From Xenorhabdus doucetiae (lineage in GTDB: Bacteria > Pseudomonadota > Gammaproteobacteria > Enterobacterales > Enterobacteriaceae): DNA of 64,000 nt. Below are positions 44,453-53,140 of the stretch, piece after piece. The notes beneath the pieces were generated by a model. It was given only the letters and a program-made list of their open reading frames with translations. It was not told the origin of the DNA and searched no databases. The DNA lies in assembly GCF_000968195.1 (NCBI RefSeq), contig NZ_FO704550.1, positions 2,914,001 to 2,978,000 on the forward strand, given 5' to 3'. A program made the translations under genes and the position numbers. The first letter of the stretch is position 1; each line of letters opens with the position of its first letter.

Positions 44453-45670
44453 ATGTGGCCATTTAAACGTAAAGTGCCTGAAACCCGTAGTATGACGATG
44501 GAGGAGTTTCTTTCTCTGGCGGGCGTATCTAACACTAAATCGGGCGAGCATGTTTCACCGTCCACGGCAGAAGGGTTACCCGCCGTGATGAATGCCGTCA
44601 CAGTCATTAGTGAAGCCGTGGCCTCTATGCACTGTTACCTCTATCGGGTTGCGCACCAAAATGGCACAGAGTCCCGTGAATGGCTCAGCGATCACCCGGT
44701 GGATTATTTGCTCAATGAGTGCCCGAATGACTGCCAGACCCCGTACCAATTTAAAAGAACCCTGATGCGTCATTGCCTGTTAAATGGCAATGCGTATGCG
44801 GTGATTGTCTGGGGGCGGGATGGTCAGCCGCAATCTCTCCACCCTTATCCTCCTTCTGCGGTCGTGCCGCAACGGTTATCCGATCACCGGTTCGCCTACA
44901 CCATCACCGAACCCTACAGCGGCAAGGTCAAAACCTATTTACAGGAAGAAGTCCTGCACCTGCGCTATGCCACCGAAGACGGCTTTCTTGGCCGCTCACC
45001 CGTCACTATTTGCCGCGAAACCTTGGGCTTGGGGCTGGCGCAACAACGCCACGGCGCCAGCATTATGAAAGAGGGCATGATGGCGGCGGGGGTAATTAAA
45101 TCCGCTGACTGGCTGGACGGGACGAAAGGCGCCAAGGCACTGGAAGCCCTCGAACGTTATAAAGGTGCCCGTAATGCAGGTAAGACGCCCATTCTTGAGG
45201 GCGGGATGGAGTACCAACAATTGGGGATGAGTAACCAAGATGCGGAGTGGTTGTCTTCCCGCCGTTTCACCATTGACGATATCGCCCGGATGTTCAACGT
45301 CAGCCCTATCTTTCTGCAAGAGTACTCAAACAGCACCTACAGCAACTTTAGCGAGGCGTCGCGTGCTTTTCTGACCATCACCATGCGCCCGTGGCTCGCC
45401 AACTTTGAGCAACAAATCAAATCGGCCTTGCTGATGGCCTCACCGAAACGGGGCATTCGTTATCAAGTTGAGTTTGATACAGCCGACTTACTGCGCGCTA
45501 ACCCACGGGAACGCTTCCAGAGTTATGAGACAGCGATTAAGTCGGGGGTGATGTCACCGAATGAAGCCCGTGAACGGGAGGGCTTATCGCCGCGTGAAGG
45601 AGATGATGAATTCAGCCAGGCATGGAAGCAAACGGTAGAAATCAAGCAACAACCGGAGGGCAAGGCATGA
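44453..45670 (+). CDS. HK97-family portal protein
   Basis: The 405-residue portal has the HK97 family signature: LPAVMNAVTVISEAVASM near 45-60, a long wing domain, and FNVSPIFLQEYSNSTYSNFSEASRAF (near 280) of the stem and tunnel. It forms the dodecameric ring for DNA entry. It overlaps the next gene by ATGA. Confidence 0.94.
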   Translation: MWPFKRKVPETRSMTMEEFLSLAGVSNTKSGEHVSPSTAEGLPAVMNAVTVISEAVASMHCYLYRVAHQNGTESREWLSDHPVDYLLNECPNDCQTPYQFKRTLMRHCLLNGNAYAVIVWGRDGQPQSLHPYPPSAVVPQRLSDHRFAYTITEPYSGKVKTYLQEEVLHLRYATEDGFLGRSPVTICRETLGLGLAQQRHGASIMKEGMMAAGVIKSADWLDGTKGAKALEALERYKGARNAGKTPILEGGMEYQQLGMSNQDAEWLSSRRFTIDDIARMFNVSPIFLQEYSNSTYSNFSEASRAFLTITMRPWLANFEQQIKSALLMASPKRGIRYQVEFDTADLLRANPRERFQSYETAIKSGVMSPNEAREREGLSPREGDDEFSQAWKQTVEIKQQPEGKA

Positions 45671-45990
45671 GGGCAGGCAGATTGCGGCATCGGGTAACGA
45701 TACAGAAAAACGAACAAAGCCGTTCGCCGATGGGTTCGGTGATTAACAAATGGGTAGATGTTGCCGAAGTTTGGGCGGAGGTGAAAACGATCAGCGGGCG
45801 GGAACTCGTTGCATCGAGCGCGGTATTTTCGGAAGTGACTATTCGTATCTGGTTGCGCTACCGTGCGGATATCACCACAGGCCATCGCATTGTTTATCAA
45901 GGTAAACCCCTTACGATTGCCGTCGTCATCCCCGATACCAAACACACCCGTTTAGAACTGCTTTGTAAAGGAGGCGTGCGCAATGGATAA
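45667..45990 (+). CDS. Head closure / head-tail adaptor protein
   Basis: The 107-residue protein begins at ATG 45667, which overlaps the portal stop (ATGA); a longer frame from 45622 is not needed. MRAGRLRHRVTIQ and the beta-rich body are typical of the HK97 gp7 / SPP1 gp16 adaptor family. It would close the filled head and receive a tail supplied by a helper phage. Confidence 0.88.
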   Translation: MRAGRLRHRVTIQKNEQSRSPMGSVINKWVDVAEVWAEVKTISGRELVASSAVFSEVTIRIWLRYRADITTGHRIVYQGKPLTIAVVIPDTKHTRLELLCKGGVRNG

Positions 45991-46285
45991 AATCGACATT
46001 CCCTTAAATGAAATCAAGCAACATTGCCGGGTGGATGAAAGCGACACCCGCGACGATGCGTTATTGATGGGCTATGCAGAAGCCGCACTGGAAGTCTGCC
46101 AGCAACATATCGGCAAGCGCTTTGATAATGGCTTAACTTTCACCCCCGCAATCAAGGTGGGCTGCCTGCTTTACATCGGCTTGCTGTATGAAAATCGGGA
46201 GATGGCAACCGACCTTGAGCTTAAAGAAGTGCCGTTCACCATCAAGTCCCTGTGGTCTGTCTACCGTGATATCGGAGTCTACTAA
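45983..46285 (+). CDS. Head-tail connector, gp6-like
   Basis: The 100-residue all-alpha protein has IPLNEIKQHCRVDES-type N-terminus and LLYENRE, typical of gp6/gp15 connector proteins that attach under the portal. It overlaps the adaptor gene by 8 bases and shares one base with the HNH gene. Confidence 0.88.
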   Translation: MDKIDIPLNEIKQHCRVDESDTRDDALLMGYAEAALEVCQQHIGKRFDNGLTFTPAIKVGCLLYIGLLYENREMATDLELKEVPFTIKSLWSVYRDIGVY

Positions 46286-46719
46286 TGCCTTGGCAACCTT
46301 TGAAACGTTGTACCTATCCCGGCTGCAAACAGCGGGTAAAATCCGGCCGATGTGATGAGCACAGACGGGAAGCCCGACGCGTACAGGACAGCAAGCGAGG
46401 CTCAAGGCGTGAGCGCGGCTATACCCCGGCATGGGATAAATACCGTCTGCAATTCCTGAAAGCGAACCCGTTATGTGTCCACTGCCTTAAGTTGGGCATC
46501 TACACCCCGGCAACCATCGTTGATCACATCATCCCCATTGACGGCGGTAGTGATGTACTGTTCTGGCCTGACTTCAATCACCAGCCCTTATGCAATAGCT
46601 GCCATAGTCGAAAAACGGTCACGACTGACCCCGCGACGAAAGAGAAACGAAGACAAGGACACTATCGGGAACAGGAAGCCGAAGCAGCAAAGCGTCGGGG
46701 CTGGTTAGTTGCAGAATGA
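46285..46719 (+). CDS. HNH endonuclease of the packaging module
   Basis: The 144-residue protein has a zinc-binding N-terminus (CTYPGC ... RCDEH) and an HNH core: LCVHC, DHIIPIDGG and HQPLCNSCHSRK. HNH proteins next to terminases in HK97-like phages stimulate cos cleavage. In cf-PICIs this gene travels with terS and terL, as here. Confidence 0.93.
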   Translation: MPWQPLKRCTYPGCKQRVKSGRCDEHRREARRVQDSKRGSRRERGYTPAWDKYRLQFLKANPLCVHCLKLGIYTPATIVDHIIPIDGGSDVLFWPDFNHQPLCNSCHSRKTVTTDPATKEKRRQGHYREQEAEAAKRRGWLVAE

Positions 46720-46895
46720 AACCATCACATCATGGTTGGATATTGATAACAAAGAAAATGGTTTCACATGAAATGATTGGGGTGGGGGACTAAAGAATGA
46801 CAAATGCCCCCCTTTCGTGGCACCACCGCCGTCCTCAAATTTTTATGCACGGCACTTTTTTAGATAGCAGTAATTTTTATAGGAAACAATACATT

Positions 46896-47249
46896 ATGGC
46901 AAGGGCACCTAAACCCCCGGTTTACTTAAACGCTATCGCCGCCGATCAATGGAAATCGAAAGCGAAACTGTTAAATGAGCGTGACGACCTCAGCCCGGCA
47001 GACTGGAACAACTTAGAGCTGTATTGCGTTAACTATGCGATCTACCGTAAGGCCATTGAAGATATTGAACGGCGCGGGTTTGCGGTGGAAGGTTCACGCG
47101 GCGCGGCGACCTGTAACCCGTCATTAAAGGCCAAGGCCGACGCAGAAAAAATCATGATTAAAATGTCCTCCTTGCTGGGCTTTGACCCGGTATCACGGCG
47201 TAGAAACCCGGTGGAAACGGAGGCTGAGGACGAGTTAGATCGCCTATGA
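46896..47249 (+). CDS. Terminase small subunit, P27 family
   Basis: The 117-residue protein starts at 46896 behind AGGAAAC; the longer frame from 46797 reads through spacer. ARAPKPPVYLN and LSPADWNNLELYCVNYAIYRKA fit the P27 family of small terminases. It recognises the packaging site. ATGA overlap with the large subunit shows coupling. The 176-base spacer before it has no gene. Confidence 0.9.
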   Translation: MARAPKPPVYLNAIAADQWKSKAKLLNERDDLSPADWNNLELYCVNYAIYRKAIEDIERRGFAVEGSRGAATCNPSLKAKADAEKIMIKMSSLLGFDPVSRRRNPVETEAEDELDRL

Positions 47250-48919
47250 ACGCATGGGAACAGTACGCCCTTGATATCCAAAATGGCACCATTCCGGCCT
47301 GTCAGCGTCTGAAACAGGCGGTAAAACGCTACCATAACGACCTGAATAACCCGCTTTATGTGTTTGATAGCGAGGTTGTCGAGCGTTTTATTGGCTTCTC
47401 CCGTCTCTGCCCGCACGTCAAAGGCCACTTGCGCGGTCAGCCCATTGTGCTTGAACCGTGGCAGCAGTTCGCCTTTGCTAACCTGTTCGGCTTCAAGGTA
47501 AAGGCGACGGGGCGTAGAAAGTACCGCAGTGCTTATATTCAGGTGCCGCGCAAAAATGCGAAATCCACCGTGGCCGCGATACTGGCGAACTGGTTTCTGG
47601 TGATGGAGCAGGGGCAGCAGGATATTTACACCGCCGCCGTCAGCCGGGATCAGGCGCGTATTGTGTTTGATGATGCCCGCCAGATGAGCCTGTTATCTAA
47701 GCCCCTGAAAAAGCGGGTATCCATCCAGCAACATAAAGTGACCTACACGAAGAGCAACAGCCTGTTAAAGCCACTGGCCGCCAAAGCCTCGACGATTGAG
47801 GGCACCAATCCCAGCCTCGCTATTGTTGATGAATACCACTTGCACCCTGATAACGCCGTGTACTCTGCCCTTGAATTAGGCATGGGTGCCCGCCCCGAAG
47901 GACTCCTGTTTGCCATTACCACCGCAGGCAGTAACGTTATTTCGGCCTGTAAGCAGCACTATGATTATTGCTGTCAGATACTGGGCGGCGAAGAGCAAAA
48001 TGAATCCCTGTTTGCCCTGATTTACGAACTGGACGACGAAAACGAGATTGATGATGAAACCCTTTGGATTAAGGCCAATCCTAATCTCAATGTCTCCGTA
48101 GACAGTGTCTCACTGCATGACACCATCCAGAAAGCCCGTGGTATACCGTCACAATGGACAGAAATGTTAACCAAACGCTTTAATATCTGGTGTCAGGGTG
48201 AAACGCCGTGGATGGGTGAAGGGGCTTGGAACGCCTGCCAGACAGATTACGATGAAAACGACCTTAAGGGGCTGGAGTGCTACGCCGGATTAGACTTGTC
48301 TTCGACGGGGGATATCACCAGCATTTGCTACACCTTCCCCGTGGAGAATGAACTGTTACTCCTGACCCGCCATTACCTGCCCGAAGCGCAGTTACAGAAT
48401 CCGGCCAACAAGAACCGGGCTATTTATCGGCAATGGGCGCAAGCGGGCTGGATACGCACCACACAAGGCGACTGCATTGATTATGACCGTATCCGCGATG
48501 ATATCCTCAAAGACAGCCAACAGTTTGATATCAAGCTGGTCGGCTTTGATACATGGAACGCCACGCACCTAAGAACTCAGCTACAAGGTGCCGGGCTGGA
48601 TGTTGAGCCGTTCCCGCAAACCTATATGCGCTTTAGCCCGGTGGCTAAATCGGCTGAGGTATTCGTTAACCGCAAAGTCATTCGTCACAACGGCGATCCG
48701 GTTCTCGCATGGGCGATGTCCAATGTGGTGATGGAAACCGATGCGAACGCCAATATCAAACCGAACAAGAAGAAATCCGCGAACAAGATTGATCCGGCCA
48801 TTGCGTTTCTGATGAGTTTTGGTACTTGGCAGGTAGAGCATGAAGAGTTTGCTTTCAGCCTGTCAGATGAACAGAAGCAGCGACTGGCTAACTTTGACGG
48901 GATTCAAATAACCAATTGA
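47246..48919 (+). CDS. Terminase large subunit
   Basis: The 557-residue motor protein has an ATPase domain with RKNAKST (Walker A-like, about 101-107) and SLAIVDEYH (Walker B, about 190-198), then a nuclease domain beginning AGLDLSSTGD (about 346) with acidic residues VGFDTWNA near 432. It is the last gene of the head module. Everything needed to make and fill a head is thus encoded by the island, and no tail gene is present. Confidence 0.95.
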   Translation: MNAWEQYALDIQNGTIPACQRLKQAVKRYHNDLNNPLYVFDSEVVERFIGFSRLCPHVKGHLRGQPIVLEPWQQFAFANLFGFKVKATGRRKYRSAYIQVPRKNAKSTVAAILANWFLVMEQGQQDIYTAAVSRDQARIVFDDARQMSLLSKPLKKRVSIQQHKVTYTKSNSLLKPLAAKASTIEGTNPSLAIVDEYHLHPDNAVYSALELGMGARPEGLLFAITTAGSNVISACKQHYDYCCQILGGEEQNESLFALIYELDDENEIDDETLWIKANPNLNVSVDSVSLHDTIQKARGIPSQWTEMLTKRFNIWCQGETPWMGEGAWNACQTDYDENDLKGLECYAGLDLSSTGDITSICYTFPVENELLLLTRHYLPEAQLQNPANKNRAIYRQWAQAGWIRTTQGDCIDYDRIRDDILKDSQQFDIKLVGFDTWNATHLRTQLQGAGLDVEPFPQTYMRFSPVAKSAEVFVNRKVIRHNGDPVLAWAMSNVVMETDANANIKPNKKKSANKIDPAIAFLMSFGTWQVEHEEFAFSLSDEQKQRLANFDGIQITN

Positions 48920-49234
48920 TTTTTTTAATACCTGTGCAGTATAGGAATTAATGAAATCAAATGCTCAGAAGGTGAGATATCACACACCTTTTTTGGGATT
49001 AGTCGCTACTTTATCTGACAGTATTCTGTAGAAAAGCGCGACTAAATCTGACAGTCAGCTATGAGCGAGAAACAGACGTTATACCGGAAAAATCATTCAG
49101 AGCAAAAAAGGTTCAGAAGTGTCTAGGTTTGTCGTGGCAATTCAATGAATATAAGTTACTACGTTGTTTAATAACAGATGTCCTTGTAGAAAGGTAAGCC
49201 ATGAAAATATTATTTACATGGCTTGTATATGTCT
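48920..49234. other. Spacer between terL and the reverse transcriptase gene
   Basis: This is 315 bases between convergent genes. I see a partial direct repeat (atctgacagt at about 49012 and aatctgacagt at about 49046) and no gene. Confidence 0.4.
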
Positions 49235-50779
49235 TTAAGCGCTATGTTTTCTATCAAACAAGTTGACTTCATTGGGGGTTATATCTGAATCCATTTCTTC
49301 AAACGCATCAATATCCATAATTTTAGTTTTCTTCAGCAAGGATAATATTTTCGCTTTGTTTTTGTTGTTGCTCTTACCACAGATCCAATCTAAATCCCAT
49401 AAACCATCAATAGTAAATGTTCTCTTTTTTTTAAGCTCATCATTGATACGCAAGCATAGGGCAGTTTTGTATATCCCCTCCCATTCGGTATGTATTTTCC
49501 CTTGAACACGTTGAAACCAAATATCTAGCATTTCTGTATTAGGCTGTTTACCTAATTTATCGTGAAGTTGCTTTAATTTGACAAATTTTGGCTCATCATC
49601 TTCGTAAAGGAAGCTTAGGAGTTTTACAAAAATTGCAGTTCCTACCGGATAGGTTGTAGGATTCTTAGCCATAATATTGGATATTATTCCAAGCATCGCC
49701 TCCAATTTATGTCCCTTATTAACAACCTTTTTCCTTTTGAATAGTCTGCGTAAAAAATCATTCAAATATCTGACTGTTATTTTAGAATTTTGGTGTTTTA
49801 AGGAGAATAAATAGATTGCATATAGCATCTGTTGCAAGGAGTTAAATCTTCCTTCTTTAATATAATCCTTTTTAGCTGATTTAAGAGAGTGAAATATAAT
49901 ATCTTCATGTAATTCTGTCTTTTTAGAATTCAAGTCCAAACCAAAAACACCTAGCACGGCGACTAAACATTTGGATATACAATCCAAATCATCCTTACTA
50001 TTTGAAAATATACGATAATCATCTCGGTAACGCACAACTTTGTAGTCGGTGATATCTAATTTATCGATTTCCTTCCTTAAGTCGAGGTCTATCTGCCCTA
50101 AGATTAATTCGGCAAATGTATCCATTAGTGTGCTACCTAACGGAATACCATTTGTTTGATTATTCATCATCATTTGGATATGTTTATCAATCAAACGACC
50201 TGGATTATCATTGTTTGCTTTCTTTTTAGCTTCTTCTTTAGAAATGAATACCCACTCAAAGCTATGAGTGTAAATTGATGGGTAGAAATTAGAAATATCA
50301 GTACTGAACATGAATTCATACTCAAGCGCCAGAGAGAGACTTTTTTGCTCAAACTCCTCCCACCAGTTCAATACAGATGCAGCAACATTCGACGTATTTT
50401 TTTTAATTGCTGGGATACTTGAACATAAGAATAAGTCATTGAGTTCGAATTCTTTAAACTTTTCTTTTATTCTTTTCCAGTTTGCTGGCAATGTAATTAG
50501 CCTACAGAAATACACATAATACAACGGATTGATAAGCGTTATTCGTCGCCAGCTATATAAACCATCTTTACTAACAAGCACCTGATAATTTATATCTTTT
50601 CCCATCAATAGCTTGGGTTCTGGAAAACAGATAATCTCTTCTTTATCTATGGCAACATTGATATTTTCGAGTAAGGTAGAAAAATTTATATAGCTGGGTA
50701 GCTCCAATGTTGTGTAAGAATCGTGCTGGAGGAAATAACTAAGCGCATCGCGGCTTGATAGCTGATGTATTTTTTTCAT
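49235..50779 (-). CDS. Reverse transcriptase of the Abi/UG (DRT) type, probable anti-phage cargo
   Basis: The 514-residue protein has RT motifs in order: STDISNFYPSIY (159-170, first catalytic Asp 161), GIPLGS (211-216) and RYRDDYRIF (250-258) with Asp pair at 253-254. An N-terminal region of 150 residues and a C-terminal helical region of about 240 residues flank the palm. There is no maturase, no VTG motif and no NAxxH, so retron and group II intron types are unlikely. A lone RT with long helical tail, AT-rich, and carried by a satellite fits Abi/DRT defence enzymes. I cannot place it in a numbered DRT group. Confidence 0.85.
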   Translation of the reverse strand: MKKIHQLSSRDALSYFLQHDSYTTLELPSYINFSTLLENINVAIDKEEIICFPEPKLLMGKDINYQVLVSKDGLYSWRRITLINPLYYVYFCRLITLPANWKRIKEKFKEFELNDLFLCSSIPAIKKNTSNVAASVLNWWEEFEQKSLSLALEYEFMFSTDISNFYPSIYTHSFEWVFISKEEAKKKANNDNPGRLIDKHIQMMMNNQTNGIPLGSTLMDTFAELILGQIDLDLRKEIDKLDITDYKVVRYRDDYRIFSNSKDDLDCISKCLVAVLGVFGLDLNSKKTELHEDIIFHSLKSAKKDYIKEGRFNSLQQMLYAIYLFSLKHQNSKITVRYLNDFLRRLFKRKKVVNKGHKLEAMLGIISNIMAKNPTTYPVGTAIFVKLLSFLYEDDEPKFVKLKQLHDKLGKQPNTEMLDIWFQRVQGKIHTEWEGIYKTALCLRINDELKKKRTFTIDGLWDLDWICGKSNNKNKAKILSLLKKTKIMDIDAFEEMDSDITPNEVNLFDRKHSA

Positions 50780-50826
50780 GGATATTATATTCTTCCTGAG
50801 TTTATGCGCGCGTAACTATATATTTC

Positions 50827-50847
50827 TTATCACAGTTCCTGTGATAA
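50827..50847. promoter_or_regulatory. 21-bp palindrome upstream of the RT gene
   Basis: TTATCACAG (50827-50835), a 3-base centre, and CTGTGATAA (50839-50847) are perfect complements, 48 bases upstream of the RT start. It could be an operator for a dimeric repressor or a small hairpin in the leader. Confidence 0.55.
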
Positions 50848-51386
50848 TGCGAGCAGATCAAATAGTGCATTGTCTGTACCTTAAACTGAATGCAAATTCT
50901 AGTGTGTAAACAATCTTCAACATCAACGCTGGTATGCCCTCGATAGACTCATGCAACTTAAAATGGTCAGCTGAAAGTAGTCACAACATTCACGTTGTTC
51001 TAGAATCGTTATAACATCCGCTTTTGGCACTAGGCTGACTGTCATATTTGCTTGAATCCAGAGTAGCAAAAGTATCAGCTTATATGGGCTGTTTAATAGC
51101 ATATAACGCAAAAAGTTAAGCGGTTTTACTGATTCGCTTATTGAACCCGATAAAACAATTAGTTAAAGTACTCCCGCCATTGGCAAAATCCAGTGGTAAG
51201 GTTTCGCAGCCTTGTTTAGAGTCATCCACTGGTAGGAAGTTTCTACCAGTGCGTCTGCTATCGCCCTTTCAATGGTGATTCAGGCGGGGGAGGCCTCGGC
51301 CTCGCCGGATGATGACTCCCGGTACTGCGAACCCTGCCTTGAATCACCACCATCAATTTTCTCAATTAATGGAAGGGGTAGCAGGA
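50848..51386. other. Long noncoding stretch with inverted repeats (51190-51349)
   Basis: This stretch lies between the divergent RT and Ner-like genes. CAGTGG (51191-51196), CCACTG (51226-51231) and the hairpin CACTGGTAG / CTACCAGTG (51227-51235 / 51243-51251) offer alternative stems. TGGTGATTCA (51273-51282) and TGAATCACCA (51340-51349) bracket a GC-rich inner hairpin (AGGCC/GGCCT at 51291-51302). It is a candidate structured RNA or control region. Small frames here look like shadows. Confidence 0.5.
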
Positions 51387-51650
51387 ATGAACAATGTTAA
51401 AAATGACTGGCATCAAGCTGATATTATTGCTGCATTACGTAAACGTGGTACAACCTTAGCGGCTGTCTCTCGTGAAGCAGGACTCAGTTCATCAACATTA
51501 GCAAATGTGTTATCACGCCCTTGGCCTAAAGGGGAATGGATCGTTGCTAATTATCTCAACATTCACCCATCTGAAATCTGGCCTAGCCGTTATTTTGATA
51601 TGAACGGTAATCTTATAGAACGCAAAGTTCGCGATAAATCAGCAAAATAA
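51387..51650 (+). CDS. Ner/Nlp-like winged-helix regulator
   Basis: I start the 87-residue protein at ATG 51387, behind AGCAGGA, rather than at 51309. DWHQADIIAALRKRGTTLAAVSREAGLSSSTLANVLSRPWPKGE and IWPSRYFD match the Ner family of Mu-like phage repressors and E. coli SfsB/Nlp. It is the last gene before attR and could regulate the cargo end of the island. Confidence 0.88.
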   Translation: MNNVKNDWHQADIIAALRKRGTTLAAVSREAGLSSSTLANVLSRPWPKGEWIVANYLNIHPSEIWPSRYFDMNGNLIERKVRDKSAK

Positions 51651-52007
51651 TTATTCTAATACCGGAAAACATCAGGGAAATAGTCACCTCGTCTAATTAC
51701 TCGCTGTGTTATTGGCTTTGATGAGGTGGCACAATGGGTTAGCTGTCACCACAATCATTCAATAAAACTCCCGACGAAATTCGTAGCAACCTGTCTCGTA
51801 AGGTCGGAACGCTCAACGTACTGACCTCGTTTTGTTGATCACAAGTTCACTCTTACTTCTTTCTTTTCTTCCACATTGTTCTTATCTTATGTTTTGTTTA
51901 TAGGTTTGTTCAGCGTTCAATATATAAACAACTGTATAAACAAACAAAAGTTAATCTCGTTATAAACAATAATTATTTAAACAATATCAAATGGTTATAC
52001 TTTAATT
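51651..52007. other. Right end of the island, upstream of hemF
   Basis: These 357 bases carry no gene. The last 100 bases are very AT-rich and contain the arm-like repeat TATAAACAACTGTATAAA at 51923-51940 and a further TATAAACAAT at 51961. This island DNA now forms the immediate upstream region of hemF, where I see no clear ribosome site. Confidence 0.5.
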
Positions 52008-52030
52008 ATGAATATACTTAATATATATCA
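52008..52030 (+). other. Right attachment site (attR), within hemF codons 1-8
   Basis: It matches attL (35485-35507) at 21 of 23 positions. Integration here keeps the hemF frame intact and replaces only its upstream DNA. Confidence 0.8.
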
Positions 52031-52916
52031 AGTTAAAAATTTTTTCCTCTCATTACAGGATCACCTCTGCAAGCAACTGGAACAACTTGATGGTCAGTCA
52101 ACCTTCATGGAAGACGGCTGGCAACGAGAAGAAGGGGGTGGCGGACGAAGCCGAGTGTTAACCAAAGGTAAGGTTTTTGAACAAGCTGGCGTGAACTTCT
52201 CACATATCACTGGGGCTTCAATGCCCGCTTCTGCCACAGCTCATCGTCCAGAATTAGCAGGACGCAGTTATCAGGCCATGGGGATTTCTCTGGTCATTCA
52301 TCCCATTAATCCCTATGTCCCAACTAGCCATGCCAATGTGCGTTTCTTTATTGCGGAAAAAGAGGGCGAGCCTCCTGTATGGTGGTTTGGCGGTGGTTTT
52401 GATCTCACGCCTTATTATGGTTTCGAAGAAGATGCGATTCATTGGCATACCGTTGCCAAAAATTTATGTCAACCGTTTGGTGATGATATTTATCCCAAAT
52501 ATAAAAAATGGTGTGATGATTACTTTTTTATTAAACACCGAAATGAACCACGTGGTATTGGTGGTTTATTTTATGATGATTTAAATACGCCTGATTTTGA
52601 TACCTGCTTTACTTTTACGCAAGCTGTCGGAAATGGATTTTTATCTGCCTATTTGCCTATTGTAGAAAGAAGAAAAGATATTGCCTGGGGCGATCGTGAA
52701 AGACAGTTCCAATTATATCGCCGAAGCCGCTATGTTGAATTCAATCTTGTTTGGGACAGGGGAACTCTCTTTGGCCTGCAAAGCGGTGGAAGAACTGAAT
52801 CAATATTAATGTCTATGCCCCCATTGGTACGTTGGGAATATGGTTATTCCCCAGAAGCCGATTCTCCTGAATCTGAATTATATACTGCATTTCTGATAAA
52901 AAAAGATTGGGTATGA
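52008..52916 (+). CDS. hemF: Coproporphyrinogen III oxidase, oxygen-dependent
   Basis: The 302-residue enzyme converts coproporphyrinogen III to protoporphyrinogen IX with oxygen in heme synthesis. It follows E. coli HemF over its length: WQREEGGGGRSRVL, PASATAHRPELAG, NPYVPTSHANVRFF (with conserved histidine), WWFGGGFDLTP, and FNLVWDRGTLFGLQ. The start at 52008 lies in attR. No good ribosome site precedes it now. A strong hairpin follows the stop. Confidence 0.96.
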   Translation: MNILNIYQVKNFFLSLQDHLCKQLEQLDGQSTFMEDGWQREEGGGGRSRVLTKGKVFEQAGVNFSHITGASMPASATAHRPELAGRSYQAMGISLVIHPINPYVPTSHANVRFFIAEKEGEPPVWWFGGGFDLTPYYGFEEDAIHWHTVAKNLCQPFGDDIYPKYKKWCDDYFFIKHRNEPRGIGGLFYDDLNTPDFDTCFTFTQAVGNGFLSAYLPIVERRKDIAWGDRERQFQLYRRSRYVEFNLVWDRGTLFGLQSGGRTESILMSMPPLVRWEYGYSPEADSPESELYTAFLIKKDWV

Positions 52917-52919
52917 GAA

Positions 52920-52952
52920 TTCCTTACTCCTCGCGTTGCGAGGAGTAAGGAA
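52920..52952. repeat. Palindromic element, copy 2 (likely hemF terminator)
   Basis: TTCCTTACTCCTC (52920-52932) pairs perfectly with GAGGAGTAAGGAA (52940-52952). It is the same element as at 34849-34875, and similarity extends to the right (CGG-AAT-T pattern). Confidence 0.75.
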
Positions 52953-53140
52953 GTAATCGGCAATGTTGAAATGTTATCTATCATAATACTGATAAAAACA
53001 TTTATTATTTTTCATTAGCAATACCCTGCCATAAAAAGTCAATACTCACACTAATGACTCGCCTATTAATTACAGCTAGTATGCAATCCGGGCCTGAAAA
53101 AAAACGAATACAACATCTAACAACAAAACAGGGTATTATT

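Noticed and set aside
49235..50779. Retron or group II intron reverse transcriptase
   Set aside because: There is no VTG or NAxxH retron motif, no msr/msd-like structure directly next to the start that I could fold, and no maturase or intron domain; the active site is YRDD with GIPLGS.
35485..52030. Complete temperate prophage
   Set aside because: No tail, tape-measure, lysis, N/Q-type or CI/Cro genes are found; the head module is compact and follows a P4-like replication gene.
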